Assembly (NCBI GenBank): GCA_022577435.1
Contig: JAKOON010000006.1
Span: 9,856,001 to 9,920,000, forward strand
Source of the DNA: Embiotoca jacksoni
Lineage: Eukaryota > Chordata > Actinopteri > Embiotocidae
DNA: 64,000 nt
Reading direction: 5' to 3'
This document shows, piece by piece, positions 38,501-46,700 of this stretch (position 1 is its first letter; each line of letters starts with the position of its first letter). The notes below the pieces were generated by a model. The model saw nothing but the letters and a program-made list of their open reading frames with translations, was not told where the DNA came from and did no database searches. A program made the translations under genes and the position numbers.

Positions 38501-39630
38501 CCAAAGGCAACAACATTAAGAAAGAATTTCTAGCGGTAGAGAGCTTCTGAAGGTTCGCACCTGTTAATTTTTTTCTATGTGACTCGGGCAAATAACTTTA
38601 CAAGGCAATGCAGTCCTCACACAATAAAAAGGGAAGGGTTGAAAGTTCAAAGTGTTGCATTGAAAAGATAACAAAAATTAATGCAGTGGTGAGTCTTTAC
38701 CTGTTGTGGATGCATGCTTTGTATGTTGTTTGCCTCAAAGCTTACAGACAAAAATGAAGTGCGGCGTGGCACAAAATTCAGTCAATTGTTGGACAAATCT
38801 ACTTGCTTGCTTGTGACCTTTGATGCACCCACATCAATGAGTGGGACATAGCAGGGGCATTGTTGTGCGGCTTGTTTGCTTCCAGTGCATCCTAAATTAA
38901 GTGACTATTTTCCAAAGTTAGTTTTGTCACTATAACTGCACAACATCTTGCAGGGATAGTAACAGCAGGAAATAATGTTTGAAACAATTTGTACTAAGAT
39001 AGCTGTGTGTGTAGGAGATACCTTCCCGATTTAATCCATGCCATTGAATCCTCATATTAACTTCATATGAAAGATTCAGAGTGTATTTGTGCACAGGAAA
39101 AGATTGTTGAGTTATTCCTCCATCTCTTCCACTGGGGCATCTTAGAAGGGAATCTTGTAAAGTCCAGCATAAACTGTAGGAATGATTACAGCAATCAAAA
39201 CTTGTTTAATAATGGTTTATTGTTGTTTTACGCCATGTTTTAAGAGACTTGGATTTCACCTTATAGTAGGGACTGTCTATTAGCAGTAATTTTTCCACAT
39301 CTACTTGTACTTACATCTCAACCATCATGTTTCTCTATCTGTTTCTCTCTGCTCATAGTGAGTGTAGAGTTTGGCCGAGCGGTGTGGCTGCGGTTCTACC
39401 CTCCGGCCTTTCCTCCTTGCCCCAATCCCAGTTTTGTAGCTCACCTAGGGGGAGTGGTGGTCGGCCTCACACTGGGCGTGGTGGTCCTACAGAACTATGA
39501 ACAGCGACTCCAGGAGCAATCTCTGTTCTGGATCTTTTTTTGTGTCTACACTTTATTTGTGGTCTGTGCTGTCTTCTGGAACATTTTTGCCTACAGCTTG
39601 CTTGACGTGCGACTGCCCCCACCACCGTGA
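9314..39630 (+). CDS. rhbdl3: rhbdl3, rhomboid-like protein 3 (5'-partial, seven exons)
   Basis: This is a rhomboid-family serine intramembrane protease homologue with an N-terminal EF-hand region (RHBDL3/ventrhoid), a multi-pass membrane protein. The coding exons are 9314-9472, 17003-17227, 18008-18156, 28485-28597, 37510-37610, 38319-38379 and 39359-39630. Every junction has AG/GT and the phases join without a frameshift, giving 1080 coding bases (359 residues plus stop). Order: EF-hand segment (YDPENSGFIS), cytosolic segment (MSNKRSNSF), CPPPWF leading into the first membrane helix, WRYLSYIFMH and HLSLN loop, the GSSG catalytic-serine motif with VYALVSAHLAN, and the HLGG histidine helix. 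The C terminus is LPPPP. The human protein, as I recall it, is about 404 aa, so only the first coding exon (about 45 codons) is missing, presumably left of the window. RHBDL1 is less likely because the EF-hand and MSNKRSNSF stretches fit RHBDL3 better. Confidence 0.95.
12969..12991. repeat. Homopolymer C23/G23
   Basis: Twenty-three consecutive C on the + strand lie inside a pyrimidine-rich intron segment. The complementary G-run could form a G-quadruplex. Its length is likely to vary between individuals and sequencing reads. Confidence 0.9.
13890..13985 (+). mobile_element. tRNA-derived SINE fragment
   Basis: The segment has a box-A-like tagctgagtggctaggg and a box-B-like ggtttgattccc about 60 bp apart. 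It resembles a type II tRNA head, but the stems are decayed and no clean cloverleaf forms, so it is called as a SINE head and not as a tRNA gene. Confidence 0.5.
16655..17433 (+). repeat. Left arm of an inverted segmental duplication containing rhbdl3 exon 3
   Basis: This segment recurs in reverse complement at 22848-23622. Over 17003-17425 I count five substitutions and no indel against the copy, about 98.8% identity. The 5' intronic part also matches but has indels in the polypyrimidine tract. The outer edge coincides with a (TG)n(AG)n microsatellite found in both arms. Confidence 0.93.
17003..17227 (+). CDS. rhbdl3: rhbdl3 coding exon 3
   Basis: The exon is 225 bp, phase 0 to phase 0, after a long pyrimidine tract ending tctccag and before gtaaca. 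It encodes the cytosolic linker (MSNKRSNSF, HVAYETLPREVDRKW) and the CPPPWF motif that opens the first membrane helix. A near-identical inverted copy lies at 23054-23278. Confidence 0.95.
17228..18007 (+). other. rhbdl3 intron 3
   Basis: This 780-bp intron has its first 200 bp within the left arm of the inverted duplication. The remainder is AT-rich, and I see no further element in it. Confidence 0.75.
18008..18156 (+). CDS. rhbdl3: rhbdl3 coding exon 4
   Basis: The exon is 149 bp, phase 0 to phase 2, with acceptor ctgccag and donor gtgagt. It encodes the rest of helix 1 and the large luminal loop with the conserved AWRYLSYIFMHTG. It sits inside the spacer of the inverted repeat formed by exon 3 and its copy. 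Confidence 0.93.
18461..19900 (-). mobile_element. Probable LTR-type or other retroelement remnant
   Basis: On the minus strand the segment has two AATAAA-like signals (aataaagac near 18540 and 18705) followed by GT-rich sequence and ends in ...GTGTTACA, the form of an LTR R-U5 end. It has no open reading frame of a retroelement and contains a degenerate tandem array at 19255-19490. I could not find a matching second LTR or a target-site duplication, so the class and left boundary are uncertain. Confidence 0.4.
19255..19490. repeat. Degenerate tandem array, about four units of 56-77 bp
   Basis: Units share a core of the form cagagtaaaatacacgtgtt, then a caactaactgcag-like part and a cctgcagagctc-like part. 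Cores begin near 19258, 19338, 19407 and 19463. Copies are diverged and unit length shrinks rightwards. Confidence 0.75.
20424..20459. promoter_or_regulatory. 36-bp near-perfect palindrome centred on an RFX X-box
   Basis: The arms ccctactctctgtt and aacagagagtaggg (14 bp, exact) flank accatggg. The centre GTTACCATGGGAAC (20435-20448) fits the RFX X-box consensus GTNRCC-spacer-RGYAAC. It lies 167 bp upstream of the ATG of the intronless gene at 20626, in the usual promoter-proximal range for RFX sites. Assignment to that gene is inferred from position. Confidence 0.75.
20510..20517. promoter_or_regulatory. CRE-like site
   Basis: TGACATCA differs by one base from the palindromic CRE TGACGTCA and sits in the partly symmetric ctgtgacatcacag. 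It is 51 bp past the X-box palindrome and about 110 bp before the ATG at 20626. A GC/GT box (gggggtgtggc, near 20473) lies between them. A DR4-type pair (AGGTCA at 20592, TGGTCA at 20602) lies closer to the ATG. These are motif matches only. Confidence 0.5.
20626..21699 (+). CDS. Intronless coiled-coil protein gene nested in rhbdl3 intron 4 (unrecognised family)
   Basis: This is an uninterrupted 357-codon frame, in a region where chance frames are under 160 codons. The ATG has A at -3 (accATGT). Residues 1-85 form a compact, mostly helical N-terminal part (LEERVASYIEEWE, LFPTPKERALVKLRIETLHTVI). Residues 86-150 are a charged coiled coil rich in Arg, Lys, Glu and Gln. Residues 151-225 are Ser/Pro/acid-rich and probably disordered. 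Residues 235-330 are a second coiled coil ending in three 14-residue repeats (K-x-x-ELT-(E/D)-REQVL). The C terminus is basic (KKHRKR) then RMCTCGDSRIRS. An AATAAA lies 60 bp past the stop at 21760-21765. A promoter with an X-box and a CRE-like site precedes it. The lack of introns suggests a retrocopy or a lineage-specific single-exon gene. No function is assigned. Confidence 0.8.
   Translation: MSLFKRRQSTPSLEERVASYIEEWETITCKELMFNMAQLHLFPTPKERALVKLRIETLHTVIDRLNGKYSKIPKNYCEVSDLVETKTELKEVKHKERQTAQSLRAHKRIARDLKLQLKQSRAREFETLQQREKLSRDLSRLQCELNKVRMISASSPSPVRPKSKDLSFKVEETHQQLERAQVQKKTSIINTESEANISRTPSDVDVETASEVWEVPPEQMPNDEEAVDVEEMRNHRVQQDLEKHDDLLERQVEQIAKLHAQFVKNIKNQTTLKELQQILQSKAQELTEREQVLVRKEEELTDREQVLQMKGEELTDREQVLQMKEEKFEEKSQTPKKHRKRNFFLRMCTCGDSRIRS
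21469..21594 (+). repeat. Three in-frame 42-bp repeats coding 14-residue coiled-coil units
   Basis: Residues 282-295, 296-309 and 310-323 of the nested gene are three copies of a 14-residue (two-heptad) unit. Copies two and three are almost identical in DNA, and a fourth decayed copy follows. The unit length preserves both frame and heptad register, so copy-number change would lengthen or shorten the coil without breaking it. Confidence 0.9.
21749..21928. repeat. Direct repeat (period 130 bp) around a tandem ttaagaaa palindrome
   Basis: The sequence cagtgattcaaaat...taggctacatataaaag occurs at 21749-21791 and again at 21879-21928. Between them gtttcttaagaaa occurs twice. The first copy holds the AATAAA of the nested gene; in the second it has become aatgta. 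Confidence 0.8.
22848..23622 (-). repeat. Right arm of the inverted duplication, with an intact copy of rhbdl3 exon 3
   Basis: Read on the minus strand, this arm carries the intron, acceptor, exon and donor of rhbdl3 exon 3 and then the start of the downstream intron. It ends within a (CT)n(CA)n microsatellite that mirrors the left arm. Sequence beyond the microsatellite on the outer side does not match, which fixes that breakpoint. Confidence 0.93.
23054..23278 (-). pseudogene. Duplicated rhbdl3 exon 3 in antisense orientation within intron 4
   Basis: This is a 75-codon open copy of exon 3. It has one nucleotide difference inside the exon, changing Val to Ile in RHVAYETLP, and both splice sites are preserved. 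It lies antisense to rhbdl3 with no other rhbdl3 exon on the minus strand near it, so it cannot make a rhomboid on its own. It is best described as a duplicated orphan exon. Whether an antisense transcript uses it is unknown. Confidence 0.88.
23640..23775 (+). repeat. Dispersed repeat, copy A
   Basis: It matches 26840-26965 in the same orientation. Shared stretches include taatc.tgtcagca, cttcccaattctcaa-like and tgtaaatattgg.cc. Identity is roughly 70-75% by eye. It begins directly after the microsatellite that bounds the inverted duplication. Confidence 0.65.
25170..25259. repeat. Compound microsatellite (TG)n(TGCG)n
   Basis: About 50 bp of TG units are followed by about eight GCGT units. 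Apparent Cys/Val or Thr/His open frames here are translations of the repeat. Confidence 0.95.
25540..25745 (+). mobile_element. tRNA-derived SINE
   Basis: It has the box B motif ggttcgaaccc preceded by ggttggtg, then the fish-typical body cagtccacatgtggaagtg.ccttgggcaaga. The end is diverged. A second member lies at 33715-33860. Confidence 0.7.
26840..26965 (+). repeat. Dispersed repeat, copy B
   Basis: This is the partner of the element at 23640-23775 (gtaatcttgtcagca, ccttcccaattctcaa, tgtaaatattggct). The family is not recognised. Confidence 0.65.
28485..28597 (+). CDS. rhbdl3: rhbdl3 coding exon 5
   Basis: The exon is 113 bp with acceptor attacag and donor gtaggc. It encodes IEHLSLNMAMQLLVGVPLEM and the following helix. 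The His-x-x-x-Asn part (HLSLN) corresponds to the rhomboid oxyanion region. Confidence 0.93.
29569..29695. repeat. Long (GT)n microsatellite
   Basis: About 42 uninterrupted GT units are followed by imperfect GCGT and GT units. A complementary (CA)n tract follows at 29815-29842. Confidence 0.95.
31606..32066. mobile_element. hAT-type MITE with target-site duplication
   Basis: The terminal inverted repeats are CAGGGGTCTTCAAC at the left and the complement of CAGAGGTCTTCAAC at the right, with one mismatch in 14. They are flanked by the 8-bp near-identical duplication atctacag (31598-31605) and atctagag (32067-32074). The interior is 461 bp in total with TIRs, AT-rich and non-coding. TIR form and 8-bp duplication identify the hAT superfamily. 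Confidence 0.9.
33198..33333. repeat. Two-copy tandem duplication, period 71 bp
   Basis: The stretch from tctagccttttctaacactt to aaatgcactag is repeated immediately at 33269 with only a few substitutions, pointing to a recent local duplication. Confidence 0.9.
33626..33860 (+). mobile_element. Composite fish dispersed repeat and SINE
   Basis: The first part (ccatccatccattatctat... to cagctgac.tttgggcgaagg) is a common fish repeat motif. The second has a box-B-like ggtggttcaatccc and tccacatgtcgaagtgtcc, the same family as 25540-25745. Confidence 0.65.
35476..35547. repeat. (GT)n(GA)n microsatellite
   Basis: About eight GT units are followed by about 25 GA units with single interruptions. 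Translated frames across it are low-complexity. Confidence 0.93.
37510..37610 (+). CDS. rhbdl3: rhbdl3 coding exon 6 (catalytic serine)
   Basis: The exon is 101 bp with acceptor ccgcag and donor gtaagt. It carries the rhomboid catalytic motif GSSGGVYALVSAHLAN. Confidence 0.94.
37611..38318 (+). other. rhbdl3 intron 6
   Basis: This is a 708-bp intron with a short GT tract and no other element seen. Confidence 0.8.
38319..38379 (+). CDS. rhbdl3: rhbdl3 coding exon 7
   Basis: This 61-bp micro-exon has acceptor tctgtag and donor gtaagt. It encodes NWSGMKCQFKLFRMAMALVC plus one base of the next codon, joining exactly to TG in exon 8. Confidence 0.92.
38380..39358 (+). other. rhbdl3 intron 7
   Basis: This is a 979-bp intron with nothing else recognisable. 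Confidence 0.8.
39359..39630 (+). CDS. rhbdl3: rhbdl3 terminal coding exon 8 (catalytic histidine)
   Basis: The exon is 272 bp including the TGA stop. It encodes FGRAVWLRF, the catalytic-histidine helix FVAHLGGVVVG, the final helix (AVFWNIFAYSLLD) and the C-terminal PPPP typical of RHBDL1/3. Confidence 0.95.
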
Positions 39631-42600
39631 GTTGGTTATTAGAAGTAGACAAGACACTGTATCCCCTTTATTCGTCTGTTGGTAGATGCCTGACCGCTTG
39701 GCTGGATGAGGGACCTCAGCCCCCATTTTCTGAGCCTCTTCTTGGGATGAGCAGAGTAGTCTGACATCCACCTTCCTCCCACATCCAGTGCTCTGATGCA
39801 AGGATACCTAGCACACAGCAGCCCTTTATGTTAGTTCAAACCTTTTTCGACTTACCTGCTACGTTTTCAGGTGAAGCTGTATCATTGTTCCTGCTTACCA
39901 TACAAGCTAAGCTCCACCTGATCTCAGTCTCCATCTCTGCTGGATGTTTATCTCAAGAGTATCAGGCAGTGGGATGACTGTCTGCGTCGATGATGCCTCG
40001 GATCTTACACAACAGAAACAAGCAGGAGCAGTCCAATCCACATGGCTTAACCCCTTTCTGCCTCTTCTCCCTCAATCCAATGGTGCCTACTCATGGAGAC
40101 ATCAGCCTGATGAAAGTATTTCTGCACTGCTGCCTCTTGCGTGGGGTCACAGCAGTAAAACCCTACAGTGTAAACCATCTCCAGATCAGAACAGTCCCCG
40201 AAAATCCTGCAATCTGTAAAAAAAAGAAGGAGGACATAGGAGATGATCATCATTACAAGCAGCTAATGAGCATGAGAGGTTCAGATTAAACAGACAACAT
40301 GATCATCAAACTCTATAACACAGTATAGAGTGAACAGAGAGTATAAAGGCTACAGGCCACCTTCAGAAGTCATTATGAATTTACCTTTGGAGAGCAGGCA
40401 TGGGTTTCAATTCAGTGTTGCCTTTAGCATTTGCCACTTCCTCGGAAAAGGAATAATTTGTGTTCAGCACAGTTTGGACCTCAAATTCGTGTCTTACGTG
40501 TGTGTGCAAAGAGTGTGACAAATGTATTATTGTGTGCAGAGATAAAAAAAAATTTAAAAAAGAAGCAGAAGTGCCATTCAGACTTTAAGCTTTCAAAAAT
40601 GATGCCAAAACATTGCTACAAGCACCAGGGGAAGCTAGAGCCCCAAACAAGTATTGCTTTTGTTTTAGCAAAATGAATTAAAAAAAATTCTGTAAGGAGT
40701 CACTCAAATGTAACAAAAAAAGTCAAATTGTTGTAATTATATCCCCACTGGGGCATTTGCAATGGGAAGGTAAAAAAGGTTTATTTATTATGGTGAAGTC
40801 TGAGTGGGATTACACTAATAAAAACACCAGTAGAGACAGCTGGGCCATTCTGCATAAATCTAGTCTTGTTGTCATTACCAAACGTAGAAGAGCACACATG
40901 CCTGACCTCAACTACATTTGGGCTGGGGTTCTTTCACTCTCATTTCAGGAGGCAATTGGGCAAAGAAGTAAATCAATGTTCTCTCATTAGTTCCTGTCAC
41001 AACTTAATTTGCAAATTGATTGAACCGGGATAGAAAGCGACCCCAGCCCTAAGCTGTAAGTCTCAAACTGTACTGTATCTAAACCTCATGTTACACTGGT
41101 AACTGCTTCGCACAAACACTATTATAATGTAATTAAATACAGATTAATATTTTAACATGTATTTGCTGTTGATTTTTCTACATGGTGATATTTGGTATGT
41201 TGTGTAAATTGTTTGGTCAGTCTGCATTGTGATATGTTAGCTATATCCTGTATGTATTCTATTTCAGATTGGTTAATGATGGCCTAGGATTGTATATAAT
41301 AAGGGCTAGGACACAAAACTGAATGAGGGTTAAATCACTGATAATATTTTAACATTGTGCATATTTTGTAGATTTGATATGTACATACTGGGTTACATTA
41401 AACAGTTTTATAAAATGAGAACAAAATGAGATTTCTTTCCATTATTGCTCTCTTCTAAATCATTTTCTTACTGTTACTATTTTGTCCCTGTTCAATGAAT
41501 CTGTCATATAGGTTTGCAGAAAATACTACTTTTCCCATGATTTAGCTATTTAGCAAATGGCAAATAGAAAGAAATTGAGTGTGTTCGGCATCTTTCCCGT
41601 ATGGACATGTGCATGTATCTATATTAGTTAGGATTTTTTTCCACCCGTCCGGGTTGGCCCAAACCGTGATGATGCCTTTCTACTACTCTCATCAGAAGAT
41701 TGCCATGCTGCTTTTTTTTTTTTTTGTGAGTGACAGTTTTTCAGCATCTAAATCCAAATGTCCTGACCAAAAACCTTTATTCTGACCTTACATTATGTCA
41801 CACATGGTTGAACACACGCACATAAAAGTTTTATTCAGTTGTCAGTGAGGAGGGCAGGGTCTATCAAGCAAAGAAAAATGCTTGAACTGAGCAGCCTTGG
41901 AACCAGTTTAATTTTCAAATTCAAACCCAATGTTTAGAGAGAGCTCAGGCCCCCGAGTGGAGAGACGAGGTAAGAGCCTTTGTGAAAAAAGCAGACGTCA
42001 GAGTGATCAATGAAATGTGCGAGTGTACAAGAATCAGCCATAATTCATTCAGAGGAGGGACCCCTCAAGCTGTCACTGAACGTCTCCTCTGTCTAGCCAG
42101 TACAACCATATGGAGAGCAGCGGTTTTGAAGGTGCACAATTAAATATTCATTATTCAACCAAGGGAAGCTGCCTCACTCATGCTTTCCCTTCATAAATCT
42201 CTAATTTGAGGGGAAATCATTCACATTCAAAAAAAAAAGACAGGAGAAGCAGCAGGGAAGTGAAATCTGTCTGAATACATTTGTGGCATCTTTGCATTTA
42301 TGCTGCTTGCTGATAAGGACTTGTTACAGTTTGGCCTTCGTTTAACATATAATTCATATCTTTCTAGGTACATGCAGAGATATGAGAAGACAAAATGTAC
42401 TTAAAATACCAAATGAAGTTACTCATTATTATTATATATATCATTATATTAAGATTACATTAATATCGCAACCAGTAAGGGTGCCATTAATTTGAAAAAC
42501 CGCTGGGCACTATAATACATTAAAATCAAATACACGTTTTATATTAATAACATAAATCATTATATTTATATTATTTTAATATTGAGATCTGTAAGGGTGC

Positions 42601-43428
42601 CATCAATTTACAATAATGCTGGGTATTAAAATACATTAAGACCCAAATAAATGTATTATTATCATATACAGTATAATTTTATGTTGATTACATTTTGGGT
42701 TGATAATCTGGTTTTGCAAAGTAATAAGTAACTGAAGCTGTAAAATATATTAAAAATACACTTGGCTGTTAGCATCAAAGAGATATTGGTACAGGTGAGT
42801 ACATCGAACTGTATCTTGGCTAATTCAGTAGCGGCAAGTATTAACATGATACAAGCAGTATTTCAGCCAAGAATACACTTTACACCTGTTTGTGATTTTT
42901 GAACATATCATCCCTAAACCAAGAACATTACTACGCAGCTTTAACATCCTCTACTCTTGTGGGTGGGCTTTCTACACAAGCCTTGTTTCCAGATTCCTAT
43001 GAAGATTAGATATGAAACTCGAATGTATATTTCTGTAGCAGTGTCTCCATCAAGTGGACAAATTCACAAGTTGCAATTAAAAAAATAAATCTTATTTCCA
43101 GAAACAAATATACAATGCAGGGAACAGATAAACAAAGGTAAGGAATAAACTTAGAACTACATTGGTGATGTTATAGCACAATCTAAAACATTAAACAATA
43201 AAGGTGCCATAATAGGCCTACTGAAAAGGCATTTTAAACGCAATTAAATGAAACAAGAAAGGCTGCAACTAGAAGACGAACAGACAAGTAAACAAACGAG
43301 GTGTACTAAAAACAAGGTAAGAGACATTTATACGAGATATGACTGAGATACAGGAGGTATGGCTACAACTTTTTTGGGGGGGGGCTTCGACAATTTTCCC
43401 CACAGCATGTAGACGCACGCTCTACTGT
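39631..43428 (+). other. rhbdl3 3' UTR and intergenic DNA
   Basis: No coding exon is visible here. Candidate rhbdl3 polyadenylation signals on the + strand are AATAAA at 40817-40822 and ATTAAA at 41397-41402; which one is used cannot be told from sequence. A degenerate two-copy direct repeat lies at 42475-42650. In human a further gene (C17orf75) lies between RHBDL3 and ZNF207; I see no trace of it here. Confidence 0.6.
42475..42650. repeat. Degenerate direct repeat, period about 117 bp
   Basis: The pattern gtaagggtgccat.aattt...gctgg...a.aatacatta occurs near 42475 and again near 42591 in AT-rich DNA. Only two copies are seen. Confidence 0.7.
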
Positions 43429-43688
43429 GATTGGTTGTTTGACTGTCAATCAACCTAGAAAGCAACAACCAATCAAAGGCCGAGTGTCCCTCCTGCTGAT
43501 CCAATTTAGACCGAGGGGCGTGGCTTATGACGTTAGTTTCGTGTTTGCGCGAGACTGCGGCGATCGCTTCGACTTCCTCCAGAAGCGCCATTTTCGGGCC
43601 TGTGACGGTTCCACAATATGCCTTCGCCAAAGAGATAATAATACTACTATTTAGCGTTGAGAGACTTAATTTTCAGTATTCTTCCAAA
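43429..43688 (+). promoter_or_regulatory. znf207 promoter and 5' UTR
   Basis: A locally CpG-richer stretch precedes the znf207 ATG. It contains two CCAAT boxes in opposite orientation (ATTGG at 43430-43434, CCAAT at 43469-43473), a GC/KLF-like ggggcgtgg near 43515, and a YY1-type site GCGCCATTTT at 43585-43594, about 95 bp before the ATG. No TATA box is seen. This is the layout of a housekeeping promoter. The transcription start is inferred to lie near the YY1 site. Confidence 0.65.
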
Positions 43689-43729
43689 ATGGGCCGGAAA
43701 AAGAAGAAGCAGATGAAACCATGGTGCTG
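43689..43729 (+). CDS. znf207: znf207 exon 1 (coding part)
   Basis: The 41 coding bases give MGRKKKKQMKPWC and two bases of the next Trp codon. The donor is gtatcc, weaker than average. Confidence 0.95.
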
Positions 43730-46700
43730 GTATCCTTTTTTTTTTTTAACTTGGTGACAAAACGCCATCGTTGAAAGGCCAGAGGCTAAAACGTTAGCTC
43801 GACAAAAGGGAGGCCCGAGCTAACGTTTCCGTGAGTTTATCGCCTCCTATGTAAATGTTCCCCGGAAGGATTTGGACATCGCCGCTCGGAAACCACATTG
43901 TGTTTTTTTTGTTCAGTGTATATTTAATATACTTAGCCTTAAGTGCCTTTACATGAAAGAGGAAAATGTTTGAGCCCACGTTGCTGCCACAGGGAATCGA
44001 GGCTACCGATGATAGCTAATCTGTTAGCCGCGGATTGAAGACTCGCGGTAACGTCAAAGATTTTAAACTCCAGCGATTTTAAATCTGAACCTTTTGTGTA
44101 ATCTGTTGAATTACGCTCCCTGGTCGCTGCTTTTAAACGGGAAGTATTCTACCAGATTATGTTGCGCAACAAGAGGAATACTATTAATCCTCCCGTGTCC
44201 CAATGCAATTCCCTCTTTGTTGTGCAGTACAATATATTTTTAACTAAATGCCATGATGATGATGATGATGATGATGTGTCAGAAAGCCTTCAGACCTCTG
44301 ACCTGATAAAACCTCTGACCTGATAAACAGTATTGCTGTTGCGGGTAAATAGTTTCACGTCACGAGGGTGGATTCAAAATGAGAGACTGCTACTGTTTCG
44401 GGAGAAATGTGTGCAGCACCGTGAGACGCAGGGAACAGAGATACTATAACCTTTGTGAGCAAGTATTGCTATTTATGTTGCTTGATTAACATTGGCACCT
44501 CAGGTATACATGTGGCCTGGTATTTGTGTCTCTGTGTACCTGAAACAAAAAGAAGTCACATGGAGTATGTAAGGGTGGTGGGGAGTGTTGACGGTGTTGC
44601 TGTGAGTAAGAAACTTTTTTTTTTTTTTTTATGTTGGAGAACCGAAGTGCCAGCGCATCACAGTTCAGGGTGTTCGCACTGAATGTTTCCCTGAAACACC
44701 TCAGAACATCACAGAGGAACCCGGTGTTGTCAGTTTGACCCCGGGGGACAATTTCTCGGTGCACCAGCCTGCGAATGTAAATGAAAACCAACTGATGCAC
44801 TTTTTGCAGTCTTTGACAGTGATGTTCTGCCCATCTGAAGCGGTAATCTCACTCAAAGCACCTCTCCAGGCTCATACCTTCATTGCAAAAGGCTTTCCAG
44901 ATTCCTGAGTTTGGCACATAATTGGATATAGTGCATATCCAATTTCTCAATGGACTGTGCGCCCATGTCCATTGAGAAATTGCAGACACACCCGGAGTAG
45001 TAGTAGTAGTCACAAAAACATGTATAACTCGGGTGCTGATGGTGATTGTGCGATAAAACTTGGAATACTTCCTTTTCACATCATCAGTCAACTCCTCAGA
45101 CGAATGCATGGTTCACAAGTAAAAGGCTGCCCAAACCTGTGCACGTGATGCAATTGGTTTGATTTAAGTCTAATGTTTTCTTGTTGGCGCCGGTCGATTT
45201 TGGGTCTTGCTCTTAATTACAGGACAGCCCTTAACTCCTTCCTCAAGGTACTGTAATCGAGACTTTGATGATGAGAAGATCCTCATTCAGCATCAGAAGG
45301 CAAAGCATTTCAAATGTCATATTTGCCACAAGAAGTTGTACACTGGCCCTGGCCTGGCTATTCACTGCATGCAGGTATGGACATTTATCCTGGTAGAGGA
45401 TGAGCTCCATAATTTCTGAAACATTTTGTTCAAAGAGAGAAATTAGTTGATGGCACTCTGCCCGTTCATGCCAGCTCACTTTGCATATGTTTCAGGTGCA
45501 CAAAGAGACGATTGACAGTGTACCAAATGCAATTCCTGGAAGAACAGACATTGAGCTGGAGATCTACGGCATGGAGGGAATTCCAGAGAAAGACATGCAA
45601 GAAAGAAGACGGACATTAGAACAGAAATCACAAGGTTAGTTCATCTTCATATCATTTTCTTGCCAATTTTAGGAAAAGCTCAAGATAGTGTCTGTAGATT
45701 AAAGCTTAGTTTACTAAATTAAATGTCTTGAGAGTTTAGGAATGTATTTTGTACTTCAGTTATTACAATAAATTCTTTGTAATTGTTACGAGTATCATGT
45801 GGTTAGAAAGATGTTAGTTAGTGGACCACAAAGCTGAAAGTGCAGGTGTTCTTCCCTCCTCACTTAATGTATGTCCAGTTGTTTCTAAAGACTCTGTGCT
45901 TGGATTGAAAGCCACCTGACAATATTTGTCTCTAAGCAAGGTAATGAACAATTTGTTTAGGCCTCACCATAACCTTTTCCGATTTCAGAGGGACAAAAGA
46001 AGAAGAACAATCAAGACGACTCTGATGACGATGATGATGACGACGAAGCAGGACCGTCAGCTCAGCAGGTTACTGCTGTCCAGCCCCAGGCGGGCTACGC
46101 TACTCAGATGACCCAACCTGGGATGCCTCCTGTGACAGGTGCCCCTGGGATGCCGCATGGAGGATATCAAGGCAAGGACCTTGTACTAAATAGCAAATGT
46201 CGGGAATCAACTCGTTTAAAAAAAAAAAAAAAAAAAAAAAGGCTTGTCACGTTACTCTGAGTCAGACACTAGTTTCTCGTGTCGTCTGGGAATTTGTGAA
46301 CGTAAAGATGCTTTCCAAGATTAAAGAATAATCTTTGCTTGAATTCCTGAAGAGCGTAAAGGTTTTTAACTTCATGGCAGGATTTATTTTTGGTGTCTTG
46401 GCAAATTTGGTGATATTATGTGTTTGTTTACTATTGGCTGATATATTGTTATCAAAATATTATAATATCCCAAACATCAATATTAGTACGGATTAGGCTA
46501 TTGCTGTGTGCTTTTTACATTTGTAGCTTGAATTTGTATGTAAACTTTTGCCTTTGTTCTAAACATTACTTGTATTGTCTTTCTCATAACTCTGCAGTTG
46601 CTTTTCTTTTCATAGCGTCACTGTTTTAGTCCTTATTTGTTGTGTTTCAAATATCGATGAAGCGCCCGCAGTGCCAGCAGGTTTTAAACCTGCAAAACTG

